Shown here piece after piece: positions 34,301 to 44,871 of a stretch of DNA of 64,000 nucleotides (position 1 is the first letter of the stretch; each line of letters starts with the position of its first letter). The stretch is from Leisingera daeponensis DSM 23529 (GTDB lineage Bacteria; Pseudomonadota; Alphaproteobacteria; Rhodobacterales; Rhodobacteraceae). Both the position numbers and the translations under genes were made by a program. Below the pieces are notes generated by a model. It was not told where the DNA came from. It ran no database searches and was given only the letters and a program-made list of their open reading frames with translations. Location of the stretch: positions 146,549 to 210,548 of the forward strand of contig NZ_KI421502.1 of assembly GCF_000473145.1 (NCBI RefSeq), written 5' to 3'.

Positions 34301-35427
34301 GGCTTTGGCTTGGGTGCGACAAAATATTCCCAGGGCAGGGTGTAGCGGCCGCGGAAGTCGATGCCCTGCTGCGACAGCTCCAGCCCCAGCACCTGGCTCA
34401 TGAAGCAGCTGCGGCGGTCATAGCAGGCGGCGATGGTGGGTTTGTCCGGGTCCAGTTCCGCGATGCGCTCCATCAGGTCTGCGGTCGTCATCTTGCGGAT
34501 CGGGATGTTGACGGCGCCGGGCAGATGGCCGGTTTCAAAGTCGCCGGGATAGCGGGTGTCGACGATCTGCAAATCCTCGGTGGTCAGCAGGTTCGTGAAA
34601 TCATCGGTGCTGAGCAGCACGTCCTTGCCCGGATAGTCCGGAATCGCCCGCAGATCGGAGAGGGTTTTCACGTCCTTGTCGGAGAACGCGCGCCCCTCGA
34701 CGATCCATTTCTCGATGCCGCCGGCGATGAAGCTGCAGTCGATGCCCATCGCCGCCAGCTTGGCGCAGGTTTCCGAGCTGCGGTTGCCGTTGTGGCAGAA
34801 CAGCACGACCTTCTGGCCGGGCTTGACCGGCTGGCTCTGGACGAAATCCGGAAAGCGGATATGGGTCGCGCCGGGCAGGGTGCCCATGGCGTTCTCGCCG
34901 GTTTCGCGGATGTCGTAGAACAGGGTCGTGCCGTCTTCCAGCGCCGCCGCGGCCTCGGCGGTGCTCATCGCCAGCGGATGGTCCTCCTGCTTGGTGAAGC
35001 TGGTCTCTTTGAGCGCGGCGTCCTTGATGGTGGTGCCGTCAAACTGCGCCGGCCGGGTCAGGGTTGCCTGCAGTCTTGCCAGTTCCTTCTGCTCATGCGA
35101 GGAATACTGCCAATAGTTACCAGCCGCCAGCGCAATGGCCGCCAGAACGAGCACAGAAATCAGCTTGACCGGGTACCGCCGCGGAGTTCCGCCCGGTTTG
35201 GGGGTAAAACCAAGTTTTGCCGCAACGACAGCGCCGAGGCCGGAAACCATGGCAATTCCAACAGCCAGCACCTGCGACAGCGAAGAGACCGAGCCGATGA
35301 CCAGCTCCGGCGAGGGGATGGCCAGAGCCGCGACCGGGACTGCTGAAAAAAGTGCCGTCAGCACAGTGATTTGCACTGAGCGGTGGCGGGACCCTGAGGT
35401 TCTGTGGGGCAAGGTGGTATTCTTCAC
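31393..35427 (-). CDS. Fusion of two rhodanese domains, YidC-like membrane domain and PEP-synthase-like phosphotransfer module
   Basis: About 1,344 residues from a GTG start with an AGGAAA site (an ATG 33 bases upstream lacks one). Numbering is from the GTG. Membrane helices lie at about 20-70 and 88-104. Rhodanese domain 1 (about 150-250) has Cys211 in FCHNGNRS; rhodanese 2 (about 270-370) has Cys335 in ACYDRRS. Residues about 404-585 resemble YidC/Oxa1: IVTRILVLPVALKSERDQ, then PFLWMEDLGAPDPLFILPV and further helices. From about 629 comes a PEP-synthase-type ATP-grasp (NAGLPVPGGVIVRSDAI, VAVRSSASNEDG, VVQEMV), and near the end the swivelling His1295 in GGWLSHMAIVARE. The C-terminal TIM barrel of true PEP synthase is absent, as in rifampin phosphotransferases. 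Function unknown. Confidence 0.85.
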   Translation of the reverse strand: MKNTTLPHRTSGSRHRSVQITVLTALFSAVPVAALAIPSPELVIGSVSSLSQVLAVGIAMVSGLGAVVAAKLGFTPKPGGTPRRYPVKLISVLVLAAIALAAGNYWQYSSHEQKELARLQATLTRPAQFDGTTIKDAALKETSFTKQEDHPLAMSTAEAAAALEDGTTLFYDIRETGENAMGTLPGATHIRFPDFVQSQPVKPGQKVVLFCHNGNRSSETCAKLAAMGIDCSFIAGGIEKWIVEGRAFSDKDVKTLSDLRAIPDYPGKDVLLSTDDFTNLLTTEDLQIVDTRYPGDFETGHLPGAVNIPIRKMTTADLMERIAELDPDKPTIAACYDRRSCFMSQVLGLELSQQGIDFRGRYTLPWEYFVAPKPKPHVQAWLADQQTGLWDKAISALAAALLWVHERSHILLGLLALSIVTRILVLPVALKSERDQIITNETADEMKALKAKLAHDPVRKARAVQAFYAEKGLTPMKNLTALLFLPVMMLGVSAAQEASASLQTPFLWMEDLGAPDPLFILPVLFCALAAVYLLWAVAKTKRQKLLWMVLGMPALFAMVFSLTAAANAYLCFSLTLLLVQRAYVTGMHRTLAEAVSLRAHKRRLAKLPRGVIPMGYTEELEHAGNKALRLSILRNAGLPVPGGVIVRSDAIHDYREMSDAKKDAFAARVFALAGGKPVAVRSSASNEDGHDQSFAGVFESVLDVTADTMRAALDEVVTSFSSERAASYSGEGDSTDQGNIVVQEMVQAEYAGVLFTQDPMAPGMAMIEWVEGCGEDLVSGRVTPTSLRFGRYTGLPADADQDQTLDMAPLLALGKQIEETFGCPQDVEWAYANGQFQIVQSRDITTLSLGTEQEQTRLAEWRDLLDRYAGADPDQIILEQDEMSEVLPRPTPLSFSLMSELWAPGGSVDLACRELGVPYGLPEGRDGHLVNLFGKTYVDVALKQGMTLKLTAAKAKQLRKQAHPMITRFRGEVMPELKNKLAIWQAVDYAALPQDKLLEAISTLKDMFIREVYLEAEKINILAGFTMGEAGTAAAGDPALRAHLMHADLPNAPSSLLASCTGRDAQARATQLMGHRSIFDYELSSPRYREAPALLESLLTNTVEPIGSVPVPANLPDELDDTIGIAIAYQDLKEQAKHEALRVVAELRRALLALGQISGLGDLVFSLTFDEVLSGNWSAPAQLRALAEARAAKEELRKKSAPTDVTLTLRDCELLSLGAQAKAAGGTMGGTCVAGSGSATARVFWMEDDSCIDPAAFADFEDGDILVCRMVNPAWLPYVQRSGAVLSEVGGWLSHMAIVAREKDVLMLVACKGLDSLSHGEKVTVSEDGSIEPLEEKGLKVVSA

Positions 35428-35660
35428 GGCGTTTCCTGTTGAGCCAGTTCTATCGGGCATTCTGAATTGTGGCGAATTTGCCTAAAAGATTACGAAAATC
35501 TTACTGAACCGTTAATATAGAGGACGGAGAATAAAAGAACCGCAAAATTTTTCCAAGAATTGGAGGCGCGTTAACATTGTATTCTTAACCATGTGGCATG
35601 TAACGAGGGTGGAAAGGCCCGCCCGCTATGCCAGCCGATGTCAGTCAGGAGGCTAAAGCC
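35428..35660. promoter_or_regulatory. Divergent promoter region, fusion gene and PhnD-like gene
   Basis: AT-rich gap of about 230 bases, with AAATTT- and TTAATA-like stretches near 35500-35585, between two divergent genes. It should hold promoters for both. No specific operator is evident. Confidence 0.45.
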
Positions 35661-36557
35661 GTGAAGTTGTTTGCGTGGATCATTGGTATCATTAAGCTTT
35701 TCCTGGGCTCGCTGCGGGCAGCGGCACCGGCTGCTGTGCTGTCCGCGTGCCTTGCGCTGTGGTTTCCGGGGCCGGGCCAGGCTGGGATTGAACTGGTCTT
35801 CGGAACCTATGCAGCGGATAAACCTACTGCAACGGTTAAAAAGTACCAGCCGTTTCTCTCCTTCCTCGCCGGACGCATGAGCGAAGAGCTGGGCGAGCCG
35901 GTGTCGATCCGGCTGAAGATCGCCAAGGAGTACGGCGAGGGGATCCGCCAGCTGGCCAGCGGCGAGGTGGATTTCGCCCGTTTCGGCCCGGCGTCTTACG
36001 TGCATGTGATGCAGGAAAACCCGGGCATCCGGATTGTCGCGATGGAATCCAAGAACGGCGGCAAGCGGTTCAAGGGGGTGATCGTGGTCCACAAGGACAG
36101 CAGCGTTCAGGCGATGGAGGATCTGGCCGGTCTCAGTTTTGCCTTCGGGGATGAGCTGTCGACCATCGGCCGCTATCTGGCTCAGGAATACCTGCTGAAC
36201 GCCGGTATCAGCAGCGCCGATCTTTATGAATTTGCCTATCTCGGGCGTCATGACCTGGTCGGGGAGGCGGTGGGCGCAGGCCGGTATTCCGCAGGCGCCC
36301 TGAAGGAGAGCACCTATAAGAAGCTGGTCGCCAAGGGGGTGCCGATCCGGGTTCTGGCCTCGTTCGACAATGTTACCAAGCCCTGGCTGGCGTCGTCGCA
36401 GATGCCGGAAAACGTGCTGGAGGCCATGCGCAAGGTCATGCTGTCCTCGGAGAACGAGGAGATCGTGCGCCGGATTTCGAAGAACGGGTTCCTGCTGGGG
36501 GACGATCAGGATTATGACATCATCCGCCGGGCAATGGAGCGCAGCCTGGCATTTTAA
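35661..36557 (+). CDS. PhnD-like periplasmic substrate-binding protein
   Basis: A protein of about 298 residues of the phosphate/phosphonate-binding PhnD type. A membrane/signal segment (about 10-45) precedes ELVFGTYAADKPTATVKKYQPFL. The fold motifs GEVDFARFGPASYV, AFGDELSTIGRYLAQEYLLNAG and SSQMPENVLEAMRKVM follow. I prefer the GTG at 35661, which has AGGAGG eight bases before it; an ATG at 35628 is possible. No ABC permease or ATPase is adjacent. Instead a hybrid kinase follows 18 bases later, so this protein probably serves as its ligand sensor. Confidence 0.85.
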   Translation: MKLFAWIIGIIKLFLGSLRAAAPAAVLSACLALWFPGPGQAGIELVFGTYAADKPTATVKKYQPFLSFLAGRMSEELGEPVSIRLKIAKEYGEGIRQLASGEVDFARFGPASYVHVMQENPGIRIVAMESKNGGKRFKGVIVVHKDSSVQAMEDLAGLSFAFGDELSTIGRYLAQEYLLNAGISSADLYEFAYLGRHDLVGEAVGAGRYSAGALKESTYKKLVAKGVPIRVLASFDNVTKPWLASSQMPENVLEAMRKVMLSSENEEIVRRISKNGFLLGDDQDYDIIRRAMERSLAF

Positions 36558-36575
36558 AGGCGCCGCATTGAAGAC

Positions 36576-38860
<2,285 letters not shown>

Positions 38861-38861
<1 letters not shown>

Positions 38862-38878
38862 GCCCGCCGCGGCGGGCT
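38861..38878. terminator. Perfect 18-base GC palindrome between convergent genes
   Basis: AGCCCGCCGCGGCGGGCT sits at the stop of the hybrid kinase gene and 36 bases before the znuB stop. It may help end both transcripts; no T run follows, so it is a weak intrinsic terminator. Confidence 0.4.
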
Positions 38879-38913
38879 GCCAGGTCAGGCTGCGGGCGCT
38901 GCCCGCTGCAGTC

Positions 38914-39720
38914 TCAGCCGCGGCGGCGGTGCAGCAGCAGCCCGGTCAGGCTGGAGGCGGCAAACAGCGCCGCGGCCAGGCAGACAATGCTGGGTCCGGC
39001 CGGGGTATCCAGCGCAAAGGCCAGCTGCAAACCGCCGGTGGCCGACAGCATTCCCAGCAGCGCGGCAATGGCGGCCATCCGCTCCGGCGTGGCGGCAAAG
39101 GGGCGGGCCGCGGCAGCGGGGATCAGCAGCATTGCCGCGATCAGCAGCACGCCCACCACCTTGATCGCCACGGCAACCACCAGCGCCAGCGCAATGGTCA
39201 GCACCATCTGCTCGCGACGCGGATCAATGCCGGCGGCATGGGCCAGGTCGGGGTTCAGCGTTGCGGTCAGCAGGGCGGACCAGCGCCACCACAGCAGCCC
39301 CAGCACCAGCGCCGCGCCGCCCCAGATCACCGCCAGATCGGCGCGGCCCACGGCGAGGATGTCGCCGAACAGATAGGCCATCAGGTCGATCCGCACCCCC
39401 TGCAGGAAAGAAACGGCCACCAAGCCGAAGGCGAGCGAGGAATGCGCCAGCACGCCCAGCAGCGTGTCCATCGCATAGCCGCGCCCGGCCAGCGCCGACA
39501 CGGTGGTGGCCATGGCCAGCGCCGTAGCCAGGACGCCCGCAAAGACGGAGACGTCAAAGCTGAGCGCCAGCGCCACCCCCAGGATCGACGCATGGGCGGT
39601 GGCATCGCCGAAATAGGCCATCCGGCGCCAGACCACGAAACAGCCCAGGGGCGCGGCGGCCAGCGCCACGCCGATGCCGGCCAGCGCGGCGCGGATCAGG
39701 AAATCGTCGAGAAAGGTCAT
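38914..39720 (-). CDS. znuB: Zinc ABC transporter permease ZnuB
   Basis: A 268-residue, multi-helix ABC-3 family permease with FVVWRRMAYFGDATAHASILG and later membrane helices, followed by FSL-free hydrophobic segments typical of ZnuB. It moves Zn2+ across the inner membrane using ZnuC. Its start overlaps the znuC stop by four bases. Confidence 0.95.
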   Translation of the reverse strand: MTFLDDFLIRAALAGIGVALAAAPLGCFVVWRRMAYFGDATAHASILGVALALSFDVSVFAGVLATALAMATTVSALAGRGYAMDTLLGVLAHSSLAFGLVAVSFLQGVRIDLMAYLFGDILAVGRADLAVIWGGAALVLGLLWWRWSALLTATLNPDLAHAAGIDPRREQMVLTIALALVVAVAIKVVGVLLIAAMLLIPAAAARPFAATPERMAAIAALLGMLSATGGLQLAFALDTPAGPSIVCLAAALFAASSLTGLLLHRRRG

Positions 39721-40484
39721 TCTGCGGCCTCGTGAGAGTGCTCGTGCCCGTTCCCGTGGGTGTGGGCGCAGTCGTGGTCGTGGCTGTGGTTGTGTTCATG
39801 CCGGTAGAGCGCCAGCGCGCCCTGGGTGCCGGTGCCGAACAGCGCCCGGTATTCCGGGGCGGAGGCGACATGCTCCGGCGCGCCCTCGCAGCAGACATGG
39901 CCGTTCAGGCAGATCACCCGGTCGGAGGCCGCCATCACAACATGCAGCTCGTGGCTGACCATCAGCACCGCGCAGCCCAGCTCCTGGCGGACCTTCTCGA
40001 TGCGCTGATAAAAGGCGGCGGAGCCGGGCTGATCGAGGCCTTGGGTGGCCTCGTCCAGGATCAGCAGTTGCGGATTGCACAGAAGCGCGCGGGCCAGCAG
40101 CACCCGCTGGAACTGGCCGCCGGAGAGGCCCGACATCTGCCGCGCCGCCAGATCGCCGGCCCCGGCCTGCTCCAGCGCCTCGGCGGCTCGGGCGTCAGAC
40201 ACCCGCTGCGGCAGGCTGAGGAAGCGGCGCACCGTCAGCGGCAGGGTGGGGTCGATGTGCAGTTTCTGCGGCACATAGCCGATGCGCAGCCCCGGCGCCC
40301 GGGTGACAGTGCCGCGCGCAGGTTTTTGCGCGCCGATCACGCTGCGCAGCAGGGTGGACTTGCCGGAACCGTTGGGGCCGACCACGGTGACGATTTCGCC
40401 CGGTTCGATGGTCAGGCTGACGCCGGACAGGACCGTATTGCCGCCGTGCCGGACCGACAGGTTGTTCAGGGCGATCAGGCTCAT
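39717..40484 (-). CDS. znuC: Zinc ABC transporter ATP-binding protein ZnuC
   Basis: A 255-residue ABC ATPase with Walker A GPNGSGKST, signature LSGGQFQRV and Walker B LLILDEATQGLD. The C-terminal 35 residues are His-rich (HEHNHSHDHDCAHTHG), a common extension in ZnuC proteins that can bind zinc. The ATG at 40484 overlaps the zur stop (ATGA); an upstream start inside zur is unlikely. Confidence 0.95.
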   Translation of the reverse strand: MSLIALNNLSVRHGGNTVLSGVSLTIEPGEIVTVVGPNGSGKSTLLRSVIGAQKPARGTVTRAPGLRIGYVPQKLHIDPTLPLTVRRFLSLPQRVSDARAAEALEQAGAGDLAARQMSGLSGGQFQRVLLARALLCNPQLLILDEATQGLDQPGSAAFYQRIEKVRQELGCAVLMVSHELHVVMAASDRVICLNGHVCCEGAPEHVASAPEYRALFGTGTQGALALYRHEHNHSHDHDCAHTHGNGHEHSHEAAE

Positions 40485-40963
40485 GCGGCGGCGGCCTTCT
40501 GGCATTTGGGGCATAGCCCCTCAGCCTCGATCACCGCGCGTTCGATCACGAAACCGGCGTCGCGGGCGGCCTGGCCCAGCTGGCCCTGTGTGGGTTCGCG
40601 CTGTGCCTCCGCCACGGCGTCGCAGGCGCGGCAGATCAGGAAAACCGGAGCGTGGGTCTCGCCCGGATGGGAGCAGGCGATGAAGGCGTTGAGCCGCTCG
40701 ATCTTGTGGGCGAAGCCGTTTTTCACCAGGAAATCCAAGGCGCGGTAGGCCACCGGCGGCTGCGAGCCGAGGCCCTCTTCGCGCAGGCGGTCGAGAATTT
40801 CATAGGCCCCCAGCGCGCGGTGCTCTTGCAGCAGGATTTCCAGCACCCGGCGGCGCACGGGGGTGAATTGCAGCCCCTCTGCCCGGCAGTGGGCGTCCAC
40901 TGCCGCGATGCAGTCCTGAATGCAGCTGCTGTGGTCGTGCGGCTCAAAACCGATGGAGTCCAT
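40481..40963 (-). CDS. zur: Zinc uptake regulator Zur (Fur family)
   Basis: The 160-residue protein has the Fur winged-helix (QFTPVRRRVLEILLQEHRALGAYEI, shown in part) and Cys pairs FLICRACD and GLCPKCQK for the structural zinc site. Linked to znuCB and divergent from znuA, it is Zur rather than Fur. With zinc bound it should repress both transcripts from the shared gap. Confidence 0.94.
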   Translation of the reverse strand: MDSIGFEPHDHSSCIQDCIAAVDAHCRAEGLQFTPVRRRVLEILLQEHRALGAYEILDRLREEGLGSQPPVAYRALDFLVKNGFAHKIERLNAFIACSHPGETHAPVFLICRACDAVAEAQREPTQGQLGQAARDAGFVIERAVIEAEGLCPKCQKAAAA

Positions 40964-41001
40964 TTGACGGGTCCTTTGAGAGGCGGGGTGATTTGCCTCT
41001 T

Positions 41002-41050
41002 GATATGTTATGTTATGACGTTTATCAACCGCGTGATGTTATAAGATTAC
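41002..41050. promoter_or_regulatory. Two candidate Zur boxes between zur and znuA
   Basis: GATATGTTATGTTATGAC (41002-41019) and GTGATGTTATAAGATTAC (41033-41050) both contain the ATGTTAT core of proteobacterial Zur sites. They are 31 bases apart, three helical turns. The second abuts the znuA start. Confidence 0.65.
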
Positions 41051-42076
41051 ATGAGGCTCAAAATGCGGACTTCTAGCGTGTGGAAAAGCGGTGCGGCGGC
41101 GGCGGCCTTGCTGGCCGGGGCAGGCGGGGCCTGGGCCGAGGTGCCGCGGGTGGCGGCGGATATCACCCCTGTGCACGGGCTGGTGGCGCGGGTGATGCAG
41201 GGCCTGGGCGCGCCTGCGCTTGTGGTGCCGCCGGGGGCGTCGCCGCATGGCTATGCGATGCGCCCGTCCGAGGCGCAGGCGCTGGACCAGGCGGATCTGG
41301 TGTTCTGGATGGGCGAGGCGCTGACCCCCTGGCTGGAAGGCCCGCTGGAGGAACTGGCGGGCGATGCGCACCGGGTGGAGCTGTTGGCGGCGGAAGGCAC
41401 CGAAGTGCTGGCATTCCGCGAAGGGGCCCGGTTTGAGGCCCATGGGCATGAGGAGGACCATGGCGATCATGATGATCACGCAGGCCATGAGGATCATGCA
41501 GACCACGACAGCCGCGAGGGCGATTACGATCACGATCACGCGGAGTCGCACGGGCACAGTCATGCGGGCGCCGATCCGCACGCCTGGCTGCTGCCGGCCA
41601 ATGCACAGGCCTGGCTGGACCTGATCGCAGCAGAGCTGGCAGAGCACGACCCGGACAATGCCGCAGCCTACAAAGCCAATGCAGAGGCCGGCAAGCAGGA
41701 GATTGCGGACGCTGCCGCCAGTATCTCGGCGTCGCTGGAACCGTTCCGGACCAAGCAGTTCATCGTCTTCCACGACGCCTATCAGTATTTCGAGCGCGGT
41801 TTTGGCCTGAACGCGGCCGGTGCGATTTCACTGGGGGATGCGGTCAAGCCGAGCCCGGCGCGGATTGCCGAAGTGCGCGGCGTTGTGGCGGATCTCAAGG
41901 TGTCCTGCGTGTTCTCGGAGCCGCAGTTTAATCCGGGCGTGGTCGCCACCGTGCTGGACGGAACCGGAGCAGGCACCGCGCTGCTGGATCCGCTGGGCGC
42001 CAAACTGGAACCGGGGCCGCAGTTTTATCCAGCGCTTCTGCGGGATATCGGCAGTGCGATTGCCGGTTGCGAATGA
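41051..42076 (+). CDS. znuA: Zinc ABC transporter substrate-binding protein ZnuA
   Basis: The 341-residue protein has a signal peptide (to about GGAWA), the ZnuA core with VHGLVARVMQGLG and PPGASPHGYAMRPSEAQAL, and a long His/Asp-rich loop (about 132-175) typical of zinc-specific members. The binding His residues fall in PHGYAMR, ADPHAW and FHDAYQYF. It captures Zn2+ in the periplasm for ZnuBC. It is divergent from zur-znuC-znuB. Confidence 0.95.
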   Translation: MRLKMRTSSVWKSGAAAAALLAGAGGAWAEVPRVAADITPVHGLVARVMQGLGAPALVVPPGASPHGYAMRPSEAQALDQADLVFWMGEALTPWLEGPLEELAGDAHRVELLAAEGTEVLAFREGARFEAHGHEEDHGDHDDHAGHEDHADHDSREGDYDHDHAESHGHSHAGADPHAWLLPANAQAWLDLIAAELAEHDPDNAAAYKANAEAGKQEIADAAASISASLEPFRTKQFIVFHDAYQYFERGFGLNAAGAISLGDAVKPSPARIAEVRGVVADLKVSCVFSEPQFNPGVVATVLDGTGAGTALLDPLGAKLEPGPQFYPALLRDIGSAIAGCE

Positions 42077-42083
42077 GTGAAGG

Positions 42084-42108
42084 GCGGGCCAGGGCGGCCC
42101 GCTTTTTT
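42084..42108 (+). terminator. Intrinsic terminator after znuA
   Basis: Stem GCGGGCC / GGCCCGC with a 5-base loop followed by six T residues, right after the znuA stop. Confidence 0.88.
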
Positions 42109-43379
42109 CATCTGTCGCTGACCAGATGGGTCAGGGTGGCGCCGGTTTCATAGTAGGCGCTGCGCAGGCCCGCGAAGGGGATCGCATGATCCTTGGCAGG
42201 CGGCACGGGCAGGCGGGCGCTGTCGCCGGTCAGCAGCGCCTCGGCCATGGCGGCGCCGAACAGGGTGCCGGGGCCGATGCCGCGGCCCGAATAGCCGAAA
42301 CAGGCATAGCCGCCCTGCAGGTCCAGGATCTTGGGCAAATGCTCGGTGGTCATGGCGATGCGGCCGTGCCAGTGGCTGTGGAGCCGGGCATCCTTCAGCT
42401 CAGGATAGAGCGCCGCCAGCTTGCGGGGCAGCCAGCTTCGGTGCAGAGAGCTGCCGAAGTGGTTGAGTGCTCCCATGCCGCCGATCACCAGCCGCCCGGC
42501 CTGATCCAGTCTCCACGACGACATCACCAGCGCAGTGTCCCAGCAGCCTTCCTTGCCCGGCAGGATTTTCTCCAGCAAGGCCGCGGGCAGCGGATCGGTG
42601 GCGGCCTGGAAGTAATGGACCGGGATCACCCGCGGCGCGCCGTAGCCGCTGATGTCGCGGGCATAGGCGTTGGTCGCCATGATCAGGTGACGCGCGCGCA
42701 GGCTGCCCTTGGGCGTCGCCACATGCCAAGTGCTGCCGTCGCGGCGGATGGCGGTGGCCGGGGAGCGGGTGTGCAGCTGGGCGCCTGCCGCAGCGGCGGC
42801 GCGGGCGAGGCCGCGGGCGTAGGCCAGCGGCTGGATGGTGCCCGCGCGCGGGTCGAACAGGGCGCCGTGAATGGCGTTAGACCCGGTGCGCTGCACGGCC
42901 TCCTCGCGCGGCAGCAGCTCCACCGGCGCACCGATGGCGCGAAGCTGGGCGTGGCGGCGCTGCAGGTCTTTCAGCCCGGACGGCGCATGGGCGCAGTGCA
43001 GGGTGCCTTTACGCTCCGGCTCGCATTGAATGGCGTGTCTTGCGATCAGATCGAACACCATCTGCGGCGCGCCGGCCAGCAGGGCCGACAGGCGGCTGCC
43101 GGCCTTTGCGCCTATTGCAGCGTTGATGTCCTCCGGCGGCAGCCAGAGGCCGGCATTGGCCAGCCCGACGTTGCGGCCGGAGCCGCCGCTGCCGGTATCC
43201 TCCGCCTCGATCAGGTGGACAGAGGCGCCCAGTTCGGCGGCCTTCAAAGCGGCGGAGCAGCCGGTGTAGCCGCCGCCGATCACCACCAGATCGGCCTCGG
43301 CCTCCCCGGAGAATTCCGGGAAGGCAGGGGTTTCCTGGCAGGTTTGGTGCCAGAGGCCGGACGCCAGATCAGATGTCAA
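42108..43379 (-). CDS. amaA: FAD-dependent amine oxidase, probable L-pipecolate oxidase (AmaA-like)
   Basis: About 423 residues of the DAO/glycine-oxidase family: FAD-binding ADLVVIGGGYTGCSAALKAAE at the N-terminus, the GGSGRNVGLANAGLW segment, and the C-terminal GYACFGYSGRGIGPGTLFG. The start is either TTG at 43379 with AGGGG seven bases before it, or TTG at 43397; both overlap the aldehyde dehydrogenase gene. Being coupled to an ALDH7-type dehydrogenase fits AmaA, which oxidises L-pipecolate to piperideine-6-carboxylate. Gamma-glutamylputrescine oxidase is a close alternative. Confidence 0.85.
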   Translation of the reverse strand: MTSDLASGLWHQTCQETPAFPEFSGEAEADLVVIGGGYTGCSAALKAAELGASVHLIEAEDTGSGGSGRNVGLANAGLWLPPEDINAAIGAKAGSRLSALLAGAPQMVFDLIARHAIQCEPERKGTLHCAHAPSGLKDLQRRHAQLRAIGAPVELLPREEAVQRTGSNAIHGALFDPRAGTIQPLAYARGLARAAAAAGAQLHTRSPATAIRRDGSTWHVATPKGSLRARHLIMATNAYARDISGYGAPRVIPVHYFQAATDPLPAALLEKILPGKEGCWDTALVMSSWRLDQAGRLVIGGMGALNHFGSSLHRSWLPRKLAALYPELKDARLHSHWHGRIAMTTEHLPKILDLQGGYACFGYSGRGIGPGTLFGAAMAEALLTGDSARLPVPPAKDHAIPFAGLRSAYYETGATLTHLVSDR

Positions 43380-44871
43380 ACTTGATCCCCTGAGCAAGCG
43401 GCAGCTCGCGTGAGTAGTTCACGGTGTTGGTCTGCCGGCGCATATACCCTTTCCAGGCATCAGAACCGCTTTCACGGCCGCCGCCCGTCTCCTTTTCGCC
43501 CCCGAAAGCGCCGCCGATTTCCGCGCCGGAGGGGCCGATGTTCACGTTGGCAATACCGCAGTCGGAGCCCGCTGCCGAGAGGAAATATTCGGTTTCGCGC
43601 ACGTCGGTGGAGAAGATGCAGGACGACAAGCCTTGCGGCACTTCGTTCTGCATTTCAATGGCTTGGTCCAGATCGGAGTATTTCACCACATAGAGGATCG
43701 GGGCGAAGGTTTCGGTGTGCATGATGGCGGTCTGGGCGGGCATCTCGACAATGGCTGGATGCACATAGGCCGCCGCCGCGTGGCTGTCCGCCAGCGCGCG
43801 GGTGCCGCCATGCACGGTGCCGCCCTCGGATGTCGCCCGTTCCAGTGCGCTGGTCATCGCATCCAGCGCGGCGGCGTCGATCAGCGGGCCGACCAGGGTG
43901 CCGTCCGCGAGCGGGTCGCCGATCGGCAGGCCCTCGTAGGCCTTGATCAGGCGCGGGATCAGCGCGTCATAGATGTCTTCATGCACGATCAGGCGGCGCA
44001 GGGAGGTGCAGCGCTGGCCGGCGGTGCCGACGGCGGAGAACACGATGGCGCGCAGGGCCATTTCCAGGTCGGCGGAGGGGGCGACGATCATCGCGTTGTT
44101 GCCGCCCAGCTCCAGAATGGTGCGGCCGAGGCGTTTCGACATGTCGGCGGAGACCGCCTTGCCCATCGGGACCGAGCCGGTGGCGGAGATGATGGCGACG
44201 TCCTTGGAGGCAGTCAGCGCCTCGCCCAGATCGCGTTCACCAATCAGCACCTGGATGAGGCCCTCGGGGGCGTCACCGCCGAACGCCGCCATGGCGCGGT
44301 CGCAGATCTTTTGCACCGCCAGCGCGGTCAGCGGGGTTTTCTCCGACGGTTTCCAGATCACCGGATCGCCGCAGACCAGCGCCAGCGCCGCGTTCCAGCA
44401 CCAAGGCGCGACCGGAAAGTTGAAGGCGGTGATGATGCCGCAGGTCCCCATCGGGTGCCAGGTTTCGCGCATCGCATGGCCGGGGCGTTCGGAGGCGATG
44501 GTGAGGCCGTAAAGCTGGCGCGAGAGGCCAACCGCGAAGTCGCAGATGTCGATCATCTCCTGCACTTCGCCCAAACCCTCCTGGTAGATCTTGCCGCATT
44601 CCAGGGTGACGAGGCGGCCGAGGTTTTCCTTCTCACGGCGCAGTTCCTCGCCCAGCAGGCGGACCAGCTCCCCGCGGCGCGGGGCCGGCACCAGGCGCCA
44701 GGATTTGAAGGCGGATTTGGCGGCGGCGATCTGCGCTTCGGCCTCAGCCGTGCTGTGCGGTTTCAGCCGGGCGATTTCGCTGCCGTCCACCGGGGTGGTG
44801 ACGGAAAGGCTGCCGCCGGTCAGTTCGGCTTGCGTGAGGCCGGCAGCGGCGAGAATGTCGGAATGGGGCAT
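43369..44871 (-). CDS. amaB: ALDH7-type aldehyde dehydrogenase, probable aminoadipate semialdehyde dehydrogenase (AmaB-like)
   Basis: The 500-residue enzyme belongs to the ALDH7 (antiquitin) branch: the N-terminal LVTLECGKIYQEGLGEVQEM, NFPVAPWCWNAALALVCGD, the catalytic Glu in ILELGGNN and the Cys in TAGQRCTSLRR. ALDH7 enzymes oxidise alpha-aminoadipate semialdehyde (piperideine-6-carboxylate) to aminoadipate in lysine breakdown. The overlapping FAD oxidase downstream supports this. Specificity is inferred. Confidence 0.9.
   Translation of the reverse strand: MPHSDILAAAGLTQAELTGGSLSVTTPVDGSEIARLKPHSTAEAEAQIAAAKSAFKSWRLVPAPRRGELVRLLGEELRREKENLGRLVTLECGKIYQEGLGEVQEMIDICDFAVGLSRQLYGLTIASERPGHAMRETWHPMGTCGIITAFNFPVAPWCWNAALALVCGDPVIWKPSEKTPLTALAVQKICDRAMAAFGGDAPEGLIQVLIGERDLGEALTASKDVAIISATGSVPMGKAVSADMSKRLGRTILELGGNNAMIVAPSADLEMALRAIVFSAVGTAGQRCTSLRRLIVHEDIYDALIPRLIKAYEGLPIGDPLADGTLVGPLIDAAALDAMTSALERATSEGGTVHGGTRALADSHAAAAYVHPAIVEMPAQTAIMHTETFAPILYVVKYSDLDQAIEMQNEVPQGLSSCIFSTDVRETEYFLSAAGSDCGIANVNIGPSGAEIGGAFGGEKETGGGRESGSDAWKGYMRRQTNTVNYSRELPLAQGIKFDI

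Noticed and set aside
35427..35460. ATG start at 35460 for the rhodanese-YidC-PEP fusion.
   Set aside because: No ribosome binding site precedes it, whereas the GTG at 35427 has AGGAAA at a good distance; kept as an alternative only.
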